Source of the DNA: Ascidia mentula
Lineage: Eukaryota; Chordata; Ascidiacea; Phlebobranchia; Ascidiidae
Direction of reading: 5' to 3'
NCBI GenBank assembly: GCA_947561715.1
Contig: OX387199.1
Location: 16,311,001 to 16,375,000 of the forward strand
DNA: 64,000 nucleotides
The position numbers were made by a program, and so were the translations under genes. The notes beneath the pieces were generated by a model. That model saw only the letters and a list, made by a program, of their open reading frames with translations. It ran no database searches and was not told where the DNA came from. This document shows, piece by piece, positions 19,481-29,027 of the stretch. The stretch's first letter is position 1. The number at the start of each line of letters is the position of its first letter.

Positions 19481-21799
19481 TGGCATTACTTCTGCGTTAA
19501 CAATGAAATGGTCAAAAGTTTCTACAGTTTTTAGTGAAATAAGTAGCTTGATACGGTCACAGGTTTCTAAGATACGGCCGATCACACTTACCTTTGAACC
19601 GTTGCGAACGTAATCGTGCGAAAGTGAGATTATTGTTGCGTGACGTCATACGAGGCGATTCATTCGTGCGGGAGCTGCCAGCGAGGCTTATGGGCGCAAA
19701 AGGAAAATTTTGTAAAAGTGCTGGTTTGGTAATTTTGCATTAAACCGGAGCACAACAAGTGAATGATGGGTTAGAGAGACCGTTATTGGTTTATTTATCG
19801 CGTCAATTAGTATTTATTGAAGCCTTGTCGATTTGTCTACTCTCGGCAAACGATAAGTACCGGTAATTCAATTTTAGGCAGGCAAAGACCGCCGAAAAAA
19901 ACACGATACTAAGATGTATGGAACACAGATATCCTGTCGTAGAAATACTTTTTGTCTGAGTTTGCGAATCATCTTAAATGATTCGATTAATTTATCCGCA
20001 TAAATTCGTGGTGCTCTATAATCGGTTTCGGTAACAACTTAGTAAAACGATGAGGTACTTCACTGGTGATTGTTCAAGATCATTATCACAACATTTTTCG
20101 CAATACAGTTTGTAACTAGAAATGTTAGAAACATCAGATAAGGTCACCACAAAGGTGAGGTTAAAGTTATGATAAACACCCAAAATGACGTCATGTAATG
20201 TGACTGAGTGAAGAAACGCACCATCCCAGTCTTATTAAAGTAAAGAGTTGCAATATCTACAATATGAGGCTCTTTTCCGATGCAAACGAGGCACTCTACG
20301 ACGCGAACGCCTTGTATGACGTTTCGCTACAGCGAAATTTTTTGGTCGCTGCTACTTTTAGTGCAGTTTTTCTGTTTTTTGATGACATAGCGACGAAATA
20401 ATTTGGAAATATAATTGTTTTAAATGTACCTTAATTTATGGGACAGATAATTGCAATCAGCACAAAGCAAAAACATAATAATCACACACAGGTGGTCACA
20501 GATGGATTGGAGCACATTTCACAAATCACGTGGTAGTGGCATGTAAACGTCATCACTGTCGTGTGAAAGGCATGGGGCGTGACCACGGCAGTTGCAAACA
20601 GACTTCATTCAAATTCTGCATTATGCGTTATGTCCAAACCTTTTTGTGACTCGTGTACGAAACCAACCACTGGCCATAAAATACCAAGTTGGGCACTAAG
20701 CCAATAAGCTAATATCGGCGACATTTGCCGGCAAATTGAAAAGGGTTATATTGTTTCCACTATAATTTTTGCCAACACCAACACCAACTACACTTAAAGC
20801 ATTTACATGGAAAAAGATTAGACCATGGATTTGATGCGTTTTTTTTTTCTAAAACTGTTTGCGGCTCATGTAATCACTTGCCATAAAATGGAATTCCTAT
20901 CATATTTTAATAACTCTGCGGGAGGCAAATATACATTTGTAAGAAAAACAGACTTTTTTCACCAAAAGCGTGAGCCTCGAGCCGCTATTAATAAATCAAG
21001 TTCAAACAAACGGGAATTTTCGTAGTGTATGTGTTTTCGTCGCGCCTCCCATTCTGCTCAACATTGAATACAGTTGCGTGTTGTGTTCTATGTGCTGGGT
21101 GACAGATCTGGCACCGCAAGATATTTAACAGATTTCTGTGTGTGCTGTTGTATTGTGGACCTCCAAGTCAGTTGTACGAACATAATGACTTCCTATTTCT
21201 GTCAGACATCGCTCCAGCGTTGCCGTCGCCACTTAGTGGTTTGAGCAAATGACATTCAAGCATTTTAAACGCGCATCGCATCGTAGGTCCTGTAACATTG
21301 TGCATTTTTCATATGCTTGTGGACAAGCCTGATGAATCCATTTGTGAACCCCTGAATAAGGCATTTGTCAAAGCATTTATAAGTGAGTTGATACAGTGAA
21401 CGAAAACTAACACAAGTTGAACATTTTTCCATGCTGATGGTGCGTTTCTTTAAATTGTTCTTTAAAATTATAATCACACAGGTAGTCACAGATTGATTGT
21501 GGTACATCATTCTAATCACGCAGCGTAACCAGAACAGTTGCAAACGGTCGTATCTTTTAGATTAAATATAATGATCGCACGTTTTTTTCAAAATTGTTTG
21601 AGACTCGTGTACGAAAACGTATCCCTTGCTATAAAAATAGCTTCCCAATATTTTTGTTATGCCTTCGAATACAAAGATACTGCAGCTAAAAATCGGCCCT
21701 AAGTTTTGAACAGAAATAGTTGGAAAGAGGTATTGCCCGCTTTAAGTTGCAAGTGTTGATGTTGTTTATGCAGCGATTCAATGAGCAGGAGACGATACA
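19481..21799. other. Long non-coding stretch with one diverged repeat pair
   Basis: No gene recognised. Sequence at about 20,480-20,690 (ATAATCACACACAGGTGGTC onward) resembles 21,470-21,650 (TATAATCACACAGGTAGTCA onward), including a shared GACTCGTGTACGAAA. This suggests an old dispersed repeat. Confidence 0.5.
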
Positions 21800-22236
21800 T
21801 GTCTCTCACCGACGCATGGATTTGCGGTCGCTAAACTTAACTCTGTGGGTCGGGTTGTCGAGCACGTGTTTGCACACTTCCCATTTTGCCGATCGTTGAT
21901 GTTCAGCGATGCGTGTCCAAAGTTTCTTGATATCTGTCCAATGTAGAAATGACCATGAGTTTGTTAACGACGGATGGGAGGTGAAAGGTCTTCATTTTGA
22001 ATAGAAAATGCTGCGCAAGTTTGTGTGGATCATGTTCCACTCACTATACAGTCTTCCTGACTGTGCAGCGGTAATCGAATCGTGTCAATTCCTGTCGGAT
22101 TCGGTGGTTGATACGGTCTGGGTATGACAACTTCATCAAACAGAATTTTGCGTTTTTGTGTGTGGGTTTTGGAATGGCCGCCGCATATTGTTTATTCATT
22201 ACCGAACTTACGCACCCCAGTCGGAAAAATTTCACC
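21800..22236 (-). pseudogene. Penelope-like retroelement relic with a broken GIY-YIG endonuclease
   Basis: Read on the minus strand, 22,236-22,044 gives KLSYPDRINHRIRQELTRFD, like the linker before the endonuclease in Penelope-like elements. At about 21,950 comes HFYIGQISRNF, a GIY-YIG start (Y-I-G). After a one-base frameshift it continues TRIAEHQRSAKWEVCKHVL and ends DRKSMRR-stop. Frameshifts and stops show it is dead. Only the 3' end of the element is present. Confidence 0.6.
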
Positions 22237-22239
22237 CGA

Positions 22240-22599
22240 TCATAGATGAATTTTCATGCAATCATGTATAAAAGGATATATTCTTGTATTATCTTCTTCG
22301 TTCTTGTTATCTACGTTCGTGCCCTTAAAGGTAACACCGGCCAATGATAGATTTACTGCTATGATTTACCCTAAGCCAACACACGTCTATAAGCAAATTA
22401 TTAACCAACTATTGCATTGTAATTTTCCATTTAATAGCGCTAGCATTCGAACTAAAACTTTTCAAGTCAAATTTTATACTTTCTGGTTCGTCCCTATTGA
22501 CGGATCCACATGTTTACTTTTATCACATAAAATTGTTTTTTCGACCAAAAATGTTAAAATTTCACTGGTCTACAGCAAAGTAGAATCGGCATGGAAAGT
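22240..22599. other. Spacer upstream of the repeat-peptide gene, nothing recognised
   Basis: AT-rich, with an open frame of 143 codons (22,256-22,687) that looks like chance: no domain and no clear exon signals. Confidence 0.4.
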
Positions 22600-22735
22600 A
22601 AAGCACACGATGGCGCTAAAGGTTTTCCGTAATAATAAAGCCTTTTTTCCTCCCAGACCAAAATCACTTATACTCGGGAACGTATGAAAACACAAAAATT
22701 TGATATTGCAAGTTGAGAGTCAGGATTTAAACAGC
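22600..22735 (+). promoter_or_regulatory. Conserved 5' flank of repeat-peptide copy 1
   Basis: This block aligns with 28,390-28,544 upstream of copy 3: GATGGCGCTA, CTCCCAGACCAAAAT, ACTTATACT and AGTTGAGAGTCAG occur in the same order. Conservation next to the start codon suggests a shared promoter and 5' UTR. CTCCCAG could also serve as a splice acceptor. Confidence 0.5.
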
Positions 22736-23854
22736 ATGGAAAGGAAAATACACATTACGTTACTTTTCTTGATATTGTGTGGATTGTACTTTCGTTCTCA
22801 CGGAAAAGCGTTCAACGATAAAAGGGATTCGGACAAGGTGAGACCTCCATTGGGATTCAAGGATAATGCAGAAAATCGACAAAAAAGAGATTCGGATATG
22901 GTGGGACCTCCAAATGGATTCGACGATAATGCAGAAACTCGACAAAAAAGAGATTCGGATATGGTGAGACCTCCTCCACCAGGTTTCAATGATAATGCAG
23001 GAAATCGACAAAAAAGAGATTCGGATATGGTGGAACCTCCAAATGGATTCAAAAATAATGCAGAAACTCGACAAAAAAGAGATTCGGATATGGTAAAACC
23101 TCCATCGGGATTCAAGGATAATGCAGAAAATCGACAAAAAAGAGATTCAGATAGGGTGGCACCTCCATCAGGATTCAAGGATAATGCAGAAGATCGACAA
23201 AAAAGAGATTCGGATATGGTGGCACCTCCACCAGGATTCAAGGATAATGCAGAAGATCGACAAAAAAGAGATTCGGATATGGTGGCACCTCCACCAGGAT
23301 TCAAGAATAATGCAGAAACTCGACAAAAAAGAGATTCGGATATGGTAAAACCTCCATCGGGATTCAAGGATAATGCAGAAAATCGACAAAAAAGAGATTC
23401 ATATAGGGTGGCACCTCCATCAGGATTCAAGGTTAATGCAAAAGATCGACAAAGAAGTGATTCGGATATGGTGAGACCTCCAAATGGATTCAAGAATAGT
23501 GCAGAAACTCGACAAAAAAGAGATTCGGATATGGTGAAACCTCCATCAGGATTCAAGGATAATGCAGAAGATCGACAAAAAAGAGATTCGGATATGGTGG
23601 CACCTCCACCAGGATTCAATGATAATGCAGAAGATCGACAAAAAAGAGATTCGGATATGGTGGCACCTCCACCAGGATTCAAGGATAATCAAGAAGATCG
23701 ACAAAAAAGAGATTCGGATATGGTGGCACCTCCACCAGGATTCAAGGATAATGAAGAAGATCGACAAAAAAGAGATTCGGATATGGTGGGACCTCCAAAT
23801 GGATTCAAGAATAATGCAGAAACTCGACAAAAAATACAATGCAGGCTTTCCTGA
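22736..23854 (+). CDS. Secreted multi-copy peptide precursor, copy 1, 372 aa, 16 repeats (intact)
   Basis: I start at the ATG at 22,736. MERKIHITLLFLILCGLYFR is a signal peptide, followed by SHGKAFNDKR. Then come 16 tandem modules of 21 residues (63 bp; one of 22), consensus DSDMVAPPPGFKDNAEDRQ plus KR. Each module ends RQKR, a furin-type R-X-K-R site, so processing would free peptides of about 19 residues. One site is altered (unit 11 begins RSD). The core PP-x-GF and DNA are constant; position 6 (A/K/G/R/E) and position 9 (P/S/N) vary. No cysteines occur in the modules and no amidation glycine precedes the basic sites. It ends KIQCRLS. The architecture matches neuropeptide or antimicrobial-type precursors, but I recognise no known family. 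Paralogues follow at 27.4 and 28.5 kb. Confidence 0.82.
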   Translation: MERKIHITLLFLILCGLYFRSHGKAFNDKRDSDKVRPPLGFKDNAENRQKRDSDMVGPPNGFDDNAETRQKRDSDMVRPPPPGFNDNAGNRQKRDSDMVEPPNGFKNNAETRQKRDSDMVKPPSGFKDNAENRQKRDSDRVAPPSGFKDNAEDRQKRDSDMVAPPPGFKDNAEDRQKRDSDMVAPPPGFKNNAETRQKRDSDMVKPPSGFKDNAENRQKRDSYRVAPPSGFKVNAKDRQRSDSDMVRPPNGFKNSAETRQKRDSDMVKPPSGFKDNAEDRQKRDSDMVAPPPGFNDNAEDRQKRDSDMVAPPPGFKDNQEDRQKRDSDMVAPPPGFKDNEEDRQKRDSDMVGPPNGFKNNAETRQKIQCRLS

Positions 23855-25000
23855 AAATTAGGCCAAAATAGTATGAATTGTGCCTTGTTTTGCTTGATAT
23901 ACCAATGTCATACGAATTCATATTTGCAATTTGTTGAAACTTAACTGACTTTTAGATGCAACACAGTAATAAGTACGTACGCAACATTTTAGCCGCCATG
24001 TCTACGCAGCCTCTCCTTGACCTTAGGTAAAAAGTATATGTGCCATGCCTGACGATTTGATAGTTATATTTCCTACCCTGTTTTTTTACAAATTTTGTGC
24101 TAAGATAACGACTTTACATTTTTATTTTTGCGTAATTACCATGATCAGAATTTTGTAAAAGTGCAAAAATTCTGTGTGTATATTAGACTTGTCAGGAATT
24201 CTGTACAAATAGAAAACAATGGAAAGCATTTAACCATAAGTTAAAATTCCAACGCCACATCTGTCTCCACAAGCTTTTCGTAGAGACTCGCGTGCAACGT
24301 TTTTACGCTCAAGTTCCACACAATGTTAGTACATCCGGTCCGGCGGACAAAACCTTAACCCCAAGACAACTTGCTTTGGTCGTGAAAACCTTGTAGCCTT
24401 CTGATTCATTGGTCGTCCTTCAAACGGGAGTTATGTGTGCACTTTTCTTAGTAAGCTTTAAATCTATTTTCAACTAATTGAATTAGATTTTGATAATATA
24501 TAAATATTGTTGTTTAATTAAGCAAAAAAACTGTAGTTAGTAACTCGCCCATAACTTTTGGACAGCATAAATCTTGTTGTTTTTTCACAATATGTGAGAT
24601 TTAATAATGACTTTTTTTTACACCCCAATTTTGGATGCCAATTAAGCCAGGAAACAATCCCAATCACGTTTTCCATCTGTTATATGGGTCAGGCGCTGGG
24701 CCACAAAACCCGCCCTGAGGTGATTTTTTTTATTGTCGATGAGTCGCAAATGAATGTGCTCTCGAGTTCGCTCTTGCGGTCAAATTCAAATGTTCTAAAC
24801 ATAACCTCAGATTAACACAATAGATTATAAATCAAATCATGTTTATTTTTGCGAGAAAAGCAACTACGCGACGAACAAAAAACAAGGAAATGAAATGGCA
24901 TGGGCACCGATAAAACCATAAAGGTTATCGAGTCAGGCGCCCATGTAAAGGTGATTTCCTCACAAAGAATCACCGTCTGCCGTAGGATCGCAGCCAGTCG
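23855..25000. other. Downstream flank of copy 1, duplicated elsewhere
   Basis: No gene. The part 24,190-24,480 aligns with 26,690-26,945 and more weakly with 41,210-41,410 (for example CTGATTCATTGGTCGTCC against CTGATTCATTGTTCGTCC). It marks the end of the tandemly duplicated peptide-gene unit. 24,690-24,800 resembles part of the second SINE family at 41.7 kb. Confidence 0.6.
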
Positions 25001-26580
25001 CACTGGGAGGTGATGGGTTGCGACAAGCTGCATGTGACGGAAGGTGGCCATCCGGCCGTGCTGGCCAAAGCAAAACCCATCGAAACGCAAACGCCAACTC
25101 GGTTCTCAGAACGTTTCCTTTGATCCACATCGACAGACCTTAACGTCCCGAGGACAGTCCAAACGTGGTGGTTTCGGTTGGAGACGGTCGGGATTGTATG
25201 GAGGTTGCGCTTGTTGAATCATCGTAGGTCTTGCTGATGGTCGATCGCACGTTGTGATGTTGGCGTGCAGCGCTCCTAGGTCTGAAACAACAACGGATCC
25301 TACGGCAGTAAATTGTTCATTTAAGCGTAGAGTGTACAGTGGAGTACAAATAAAAACACAAGAAAAAAACAGAAAGAAAGGAAAGGAAAAACGCAATAAA
25401 CGACAAGAGGACTACGAAGAAAAAGGGAAAAACGGACTGCTAACAGGGTGGATGAAAATGAGGTTAATACTGAGCTGTGAAAAATAGGCGGATTTTTTTT
25501 TAAATGATTGACGGGAGAGCGATCTAATGGAAGGGTTTATTACCTCCAATATCTGTGGACCCCTAAATTTTACCATGTGTAAGCCGAAGGTGGTGTTAAC
25601 CCTTGGGTGAAATAGGTTCTTTTTCGATGCATTTCTTGTGAAATGATCGTCCACTCGTCCACTGTGTCTACTAACGAAAATAACGAGTTCTAGGAAGCCG
25701 GTAGATTGCCGGTATGGAAATCGTGCATTGCTTTGGCCAGTTCGAGTTTGTAAATGTCTCTAATTTTTATGAGATCTAATTTCTTGTATAATGGCGTGAC
25801 GTGGCTTTAAAAGGAACTAAAGGTTATGGAACGGAGTATGTTATTGTGAATAGTGTTGAGTTTTTTCAGTGAGAGTGCCGATCCTCCACCCCAAGCACCA
25901 ATAGCGTACTGAATATGGGAATATACAAATGAATAGTAAACGTTTCTTAACGTTTTAACGTCAAGATAATTTCGCAACTGAAAAAAAGTGCCGTATGCTT
26001 GTGACAATTTCTTTTCCAAATAATGTACATGAGTTGTCCAGGTTAGTTTGTCATCAATACCACCGAGGTACTTAATAATATCTGATCGCAAAAGTTTTTC
26101 ATGTCCGATGGTGATGGTGAAATCGCTAGTGCTTGAAGTGGAAGGTGAAAACAATAGGAACTTTGTTTTCCGAATGTTGAGGGAAACTCGATTGTGCCTT
26201 AATAGTTGTCAACATTTGTGAGTTGTTCGTTAACACGGGATTGTAAGTCAGTAAGTGATGGGGAGGTCATGGAAAGAACCGTGTCGTCAGCAAATAATTT
26301 GGTTGTGAAAGTGGATACTTGCGGAAGGTCATTAATGTACAATAAAAAAAGCAAAGGAGCTAATGGCGAACCCTGTGGACAACCGCATGTTATCGGTTTA
26401 ATATCCGACACAGAATTTCCTATTCTAGTGCATTGACTTCTACCTACAAGGTAACTGCGGAATTGTAGGGTATTCCCCCTAATTCCATACCGGCGCTCTA
26501 ACTTTTCCAACAACTTCTCATTACTTCGTTCGCTTTCACTTTCAGGACACCAAAAGACTATACTGAAACTGAAATACAAT
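25000..26580 (-). pseudogene. Non-LTR retrotransposon (LINE) relic, 5' truncated
   Basis: Minus-strand fragments in order: reverse transcriptase with CGCPQGSPLAPLLFLLYIND and LFADDTVL (26,580-26,199); the thumb region IKYLGGIDDKLTWTTHVHYL and VYYSFVYSHIQYAIGAWGG (26,154-25,807); then NTTFGLHMVKFRGPQILEV near 25,600, typical of the C-terminus of such enzymes. Frames shift between fragments and the 5' portion is absent. The catalytic FADD is still visible. The closest type seems to be the Jockey/CR1/L2 group, but I cannot assign the clade. 25,000-25,400 is probably its 3' tail. Confidence 0.75.
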
Positions 26581-27369
26581 ATTTCGCAAAAGAAACGTTT
26601 TTACAAAGTCCAACAAATCAATTACCGCAAATCCATTAATTATTATAAACAAGTAATTCTTCATGCATTGGCATGCATTGGGATAGACAGGAAAATTCCA
26701 GCGCCACATGTGGCTCCACATGTTTTTCTTAGTGACTCGCGTACAACGTGGTTTCGCTCAAGTTCACCACACAATGTTACTTAATCCGGACCTCACGAGA
26801 AAACCTTAACCCCACAACTCGCTTTCTTCGTGAAATCCTTGTAGCTTTCTGATTCATTGTTCGTCCGTCAACGGGTATCTGTTCACATTTTGTGTACGTT
26901 CTTCTTCATATGTTTCGAGTCTATTTTCAACTATTTTTTGTATATGTACATATATATATATGTGTGTATACTCTTAAAAACAATCTCAAAGGGTTTTATG
27001 GGGTAATAACTGCTTTTATGCAAAACGTTCTCAATATGAATCAAGTCTTTGTGCAGCAGACACATACGTTAACGGTTGAAAAGCAAACGCAAGTGACAAA
27101 AAAGTGCCGTTCCGTCGTACCGCTTCATTGTGCCAAACTTGGCCCATGTGACCCTTGGTCTACGGTGGAAAAGCTGTTTTTGTTTACCCACATATTGCTC
27201 TTTGCAGTTAATGGATGTGGCGACATATATTCCAATTCTCTTACAAGACATATGCTGGGAAATCTTCACCCTTCCTATTAATTTAGTAAATGTGTGCATA
27301 CTGGGTGAACCATAGTTTTCACGAAGGACGCATTGCCCGCAGGGATAAGATCCCGTGTAACACGCATCC
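26581..27369. other. Spacer with a duplicated flank
   Basis: 26,690-26,945 is the paralogue of 24,190-24,480. A short TA/TG microsatellite lies at about 26,940-26,970. No gene is seen. Confidence 0.5.
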
Positions 27370-27439
27370 ATTTGCCTGGTAACAAACCTAACGGGGAGCG
27401 ATATTGTGTTGTAAGAGTTTTGATATTGAGATTGAAAGC

Positions 27440-27660
27440 ATGGAAAGGAAAGTTCGCAATATGTTACTTTTACTTATCATGCGTGGAATATTATTTTGTT
27501 TCGACGGAAAAGAGTTTGATGAAAAACGGAAATTCGACAAAAATTTGATTCGTACTTTGTGAGACCTCAACACGGATTGAACAACAAACCAGACAATCGA
27601 CAAAAAAGGGATTCGGATATTTTGTTACCTCCCTTTCTATGACAATGTAAAATATAGAGG
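27440..27660 (+). pseudogene. Repeat-peptide copy 2, broken
   Basis: The ATG at 27,440 opens MERKVRNMLLLLIMRGILF, clearly the same signal peptide as copies 1 and 3. The frame stops at 27,560-27,562 after KEFDEKRKFDKNLIRTL (40 aa). Downstream, in other frames, remain pieces of modules: GACAATCGACAAAAAAGGGA near 27,591 and GATTCGGATA runs. Stops and frameshifts mean no multi-peptide precursor can be made. Confidence 0.75.
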
Positions 27661-27684
27661 AAATAGAGATTCGGATAGTGTGAA

Positions 27685-27945
27685 ACCTCAATGATAATCC
27701 AGAAATAGACCATCCGACGGGATTTCAATGATAATCCAGAAATAGACCATCCGACGGGATTTCAATGATAATCCAGAAATAGACCATCCGACGGGACTTT
27801 ATTGATAATCCAGAAATAGACCATCCCACGGGATTTCAATGAAAATCCAGAAATAGACCATCCGACGGGATTTCAATGATAATCCAGAAATAGACCATCC
27901 GACGGGATTTCAATGATAATCCAGAAATAGACCATCCGACGGGAT
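27685..27945. repeat. Minisatellite, about 7 units of 37 bp, derived from the peptide module
   Basis: Units contain CAATGATAATCCAGAAATAG and ACCATCCGACGGGATTT. The first half matches the peptide-coding module of the neighbouring genes (TTCAACGATAATGCAGAAAT). 37 is not a multiple of three, so the array cannot be a single reading frame. It belongs to the decayed copy 2. Confidence 0.85.
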
Positions 27946-28389
27946 TACGCAGGGATTAAAATTGTTAAAACTAATCTTTCTTTAAAACGCGTAGATTGTT
28001 TACTAACAGACAGGATATTGTAATTTAGCTTCCTTTGCAATGTGTTTAGAGCAATGATGTCCAACATTTGCAAAGTTACATTTTGCTTTCACAAACGTTT
28101 CTTAATTATTTTTGTCTTGGGAAAATGCATATCTACAAAGCTGACTTATCCAATTTCGTGGTGAACACTGCTCAGTGAAAGCCAAGTCAGAACAAAACAT
28201 ACTTTTTGTAAACGTGCTGAGAAGTTTTGCTGTAAGTTTCCGAAACCATAGATTATTATGTGAGAAGTAAAATTCACCAAGTAAAACAAGAACATCCATA
28301 TTTGTAAGTAATGAGAGAAGTGGTAAAAATTTCTCAAACAGCTTCAAGAAGATTATTAAAATTGGGCGTAGTAAAATAGCAACAGTATG
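27946..28389. other. Flank of the peptide-gene unit, duplicated at 40.2-40.85 kb
   Basis: GTAGATTGTTTACTAACA at about 27,990 and 40,223, and ACAAAGCTGACTTATCCAAT at 28,135 against ACAAAGCTGTCTAACCCAAT at 40,769, place this stretch and 40,200-40,860 as paralogues. No gene is seen. Confidence 0.6.
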
Positions 28390-28544
28390 GTAATGATAGC
28401 ACGCGATGGCGCTATAGGACTGTATCCACTTAATTTCCGTCAATATAAATCATTTTTTTCTCCCAGACCAAAATTACTTATACTTGGACATGTAGAAAAG
28501 CACGAGTATTTGATATTATAAGTTGAGAGTCAGCATACGAAAGC
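28390..28544 (+). promoter_or_regulatory. Conserved 5' flank of repeat-peptide copy 3
   Basis: Paralogue of 22,600-22,735, keeping CTCCCAGACCAAAAT, ACTTATACTT and AAGTTGAGAGTCAGCA. Likely promoter and 5' UTR; transcription is untested. Confidence 0.5.
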
Positions 28545-29027
28545 ATGGAAAGGAAAGTTTACATTGCGTTAATTTTCTTGATTTTGTGTGGATTGTGCAT
28601 TTGTTCCCACGGAAAAGAGTTTTACAATAAAAGGAATTCGGATATTGTCCGACCTCCACCTGGATTAAACGATAATGCAGAAGATCGACAAAAAAGAGAT
28701 TTGGATGGTGTGATACCTCCACCTGGATTCAACGATAATGCAGAAGATCGACAAAAAAGAGATTTGGATGGTGTGGTACCTCCACCTGGATTTAACGATA
28801 ATGCAGAAATTCGACAAAAAAGAGATTTGGATGGTGTGATACCTCCACCTGGATTTAACGATAATGCAGAAATTCGACAAAAAAGAGATTTGGATGGTGT
28901 GATACCTCCACCTGGATTTAACGATAATGCAGAAATTCGACAAAAAAGAGATTTGGATGGTGTGGTACCTCCACCTGGATTTAACGATAATGCAGAAGAT
29001 CAACAAAAAAGAGATTGGATGGTGTGA
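28545..29027 (+). CDS. Secreted multi-copy peptide precursor, copy 3, 160 aa, truncated by a repeat frameshift
   Basis: Signal peptide MERKVYIALIFLILCGLCIC, then SHGKEFYNKR and six modules: NSDIVRPPPGLNDNAEDRQ, then five of the form DLDGVIPPPGFNDNAEIRQ, each separated by KR. The sixth linker is QQKR instead of RQKR, which lacks the distal furin Arg. The next module has lost one T (GATTGG for GATTTGG), so the frame ends KRDWMV-stop at 29,027. Compared with copy 1, modules changed from DSDMV to DLDGV and from GFKDN to GFNDN. If translated it would still release about five or six peptides. It is the 5' end of a repeat array that continues for another 11 kb. Confidence 0.7.
   Translation: MERKVYIALIFLILCGLCICSHGKEFYNKRNSDIVRPPPGLNDNAEDRQKRDLDGVIPPPGFNDNAEDRQKRDLDGVVPPPGFNDNAEIRQKRDLDGVIPPPGFNDNAEIRQKRDLDGVIPPPGFNDNAEIRQKRDLDGVVPPPGFNDNAEDQQKRDWMV

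Noticed and set aside
22256..22687. 143-codon frame just before repeat-peptide copy 1
   Set aside because: It overlaps the 5' flank conserved with copy 3, where the corresponding frame is not open. No domain is seen.
22798..23682. 294-codon minus-strand frame opposite repeat-peptide copy 1
   Set aside because: Antisense shadow of the 63-bp repeat. The plus-strand frame has the signal peptide and processing sites.
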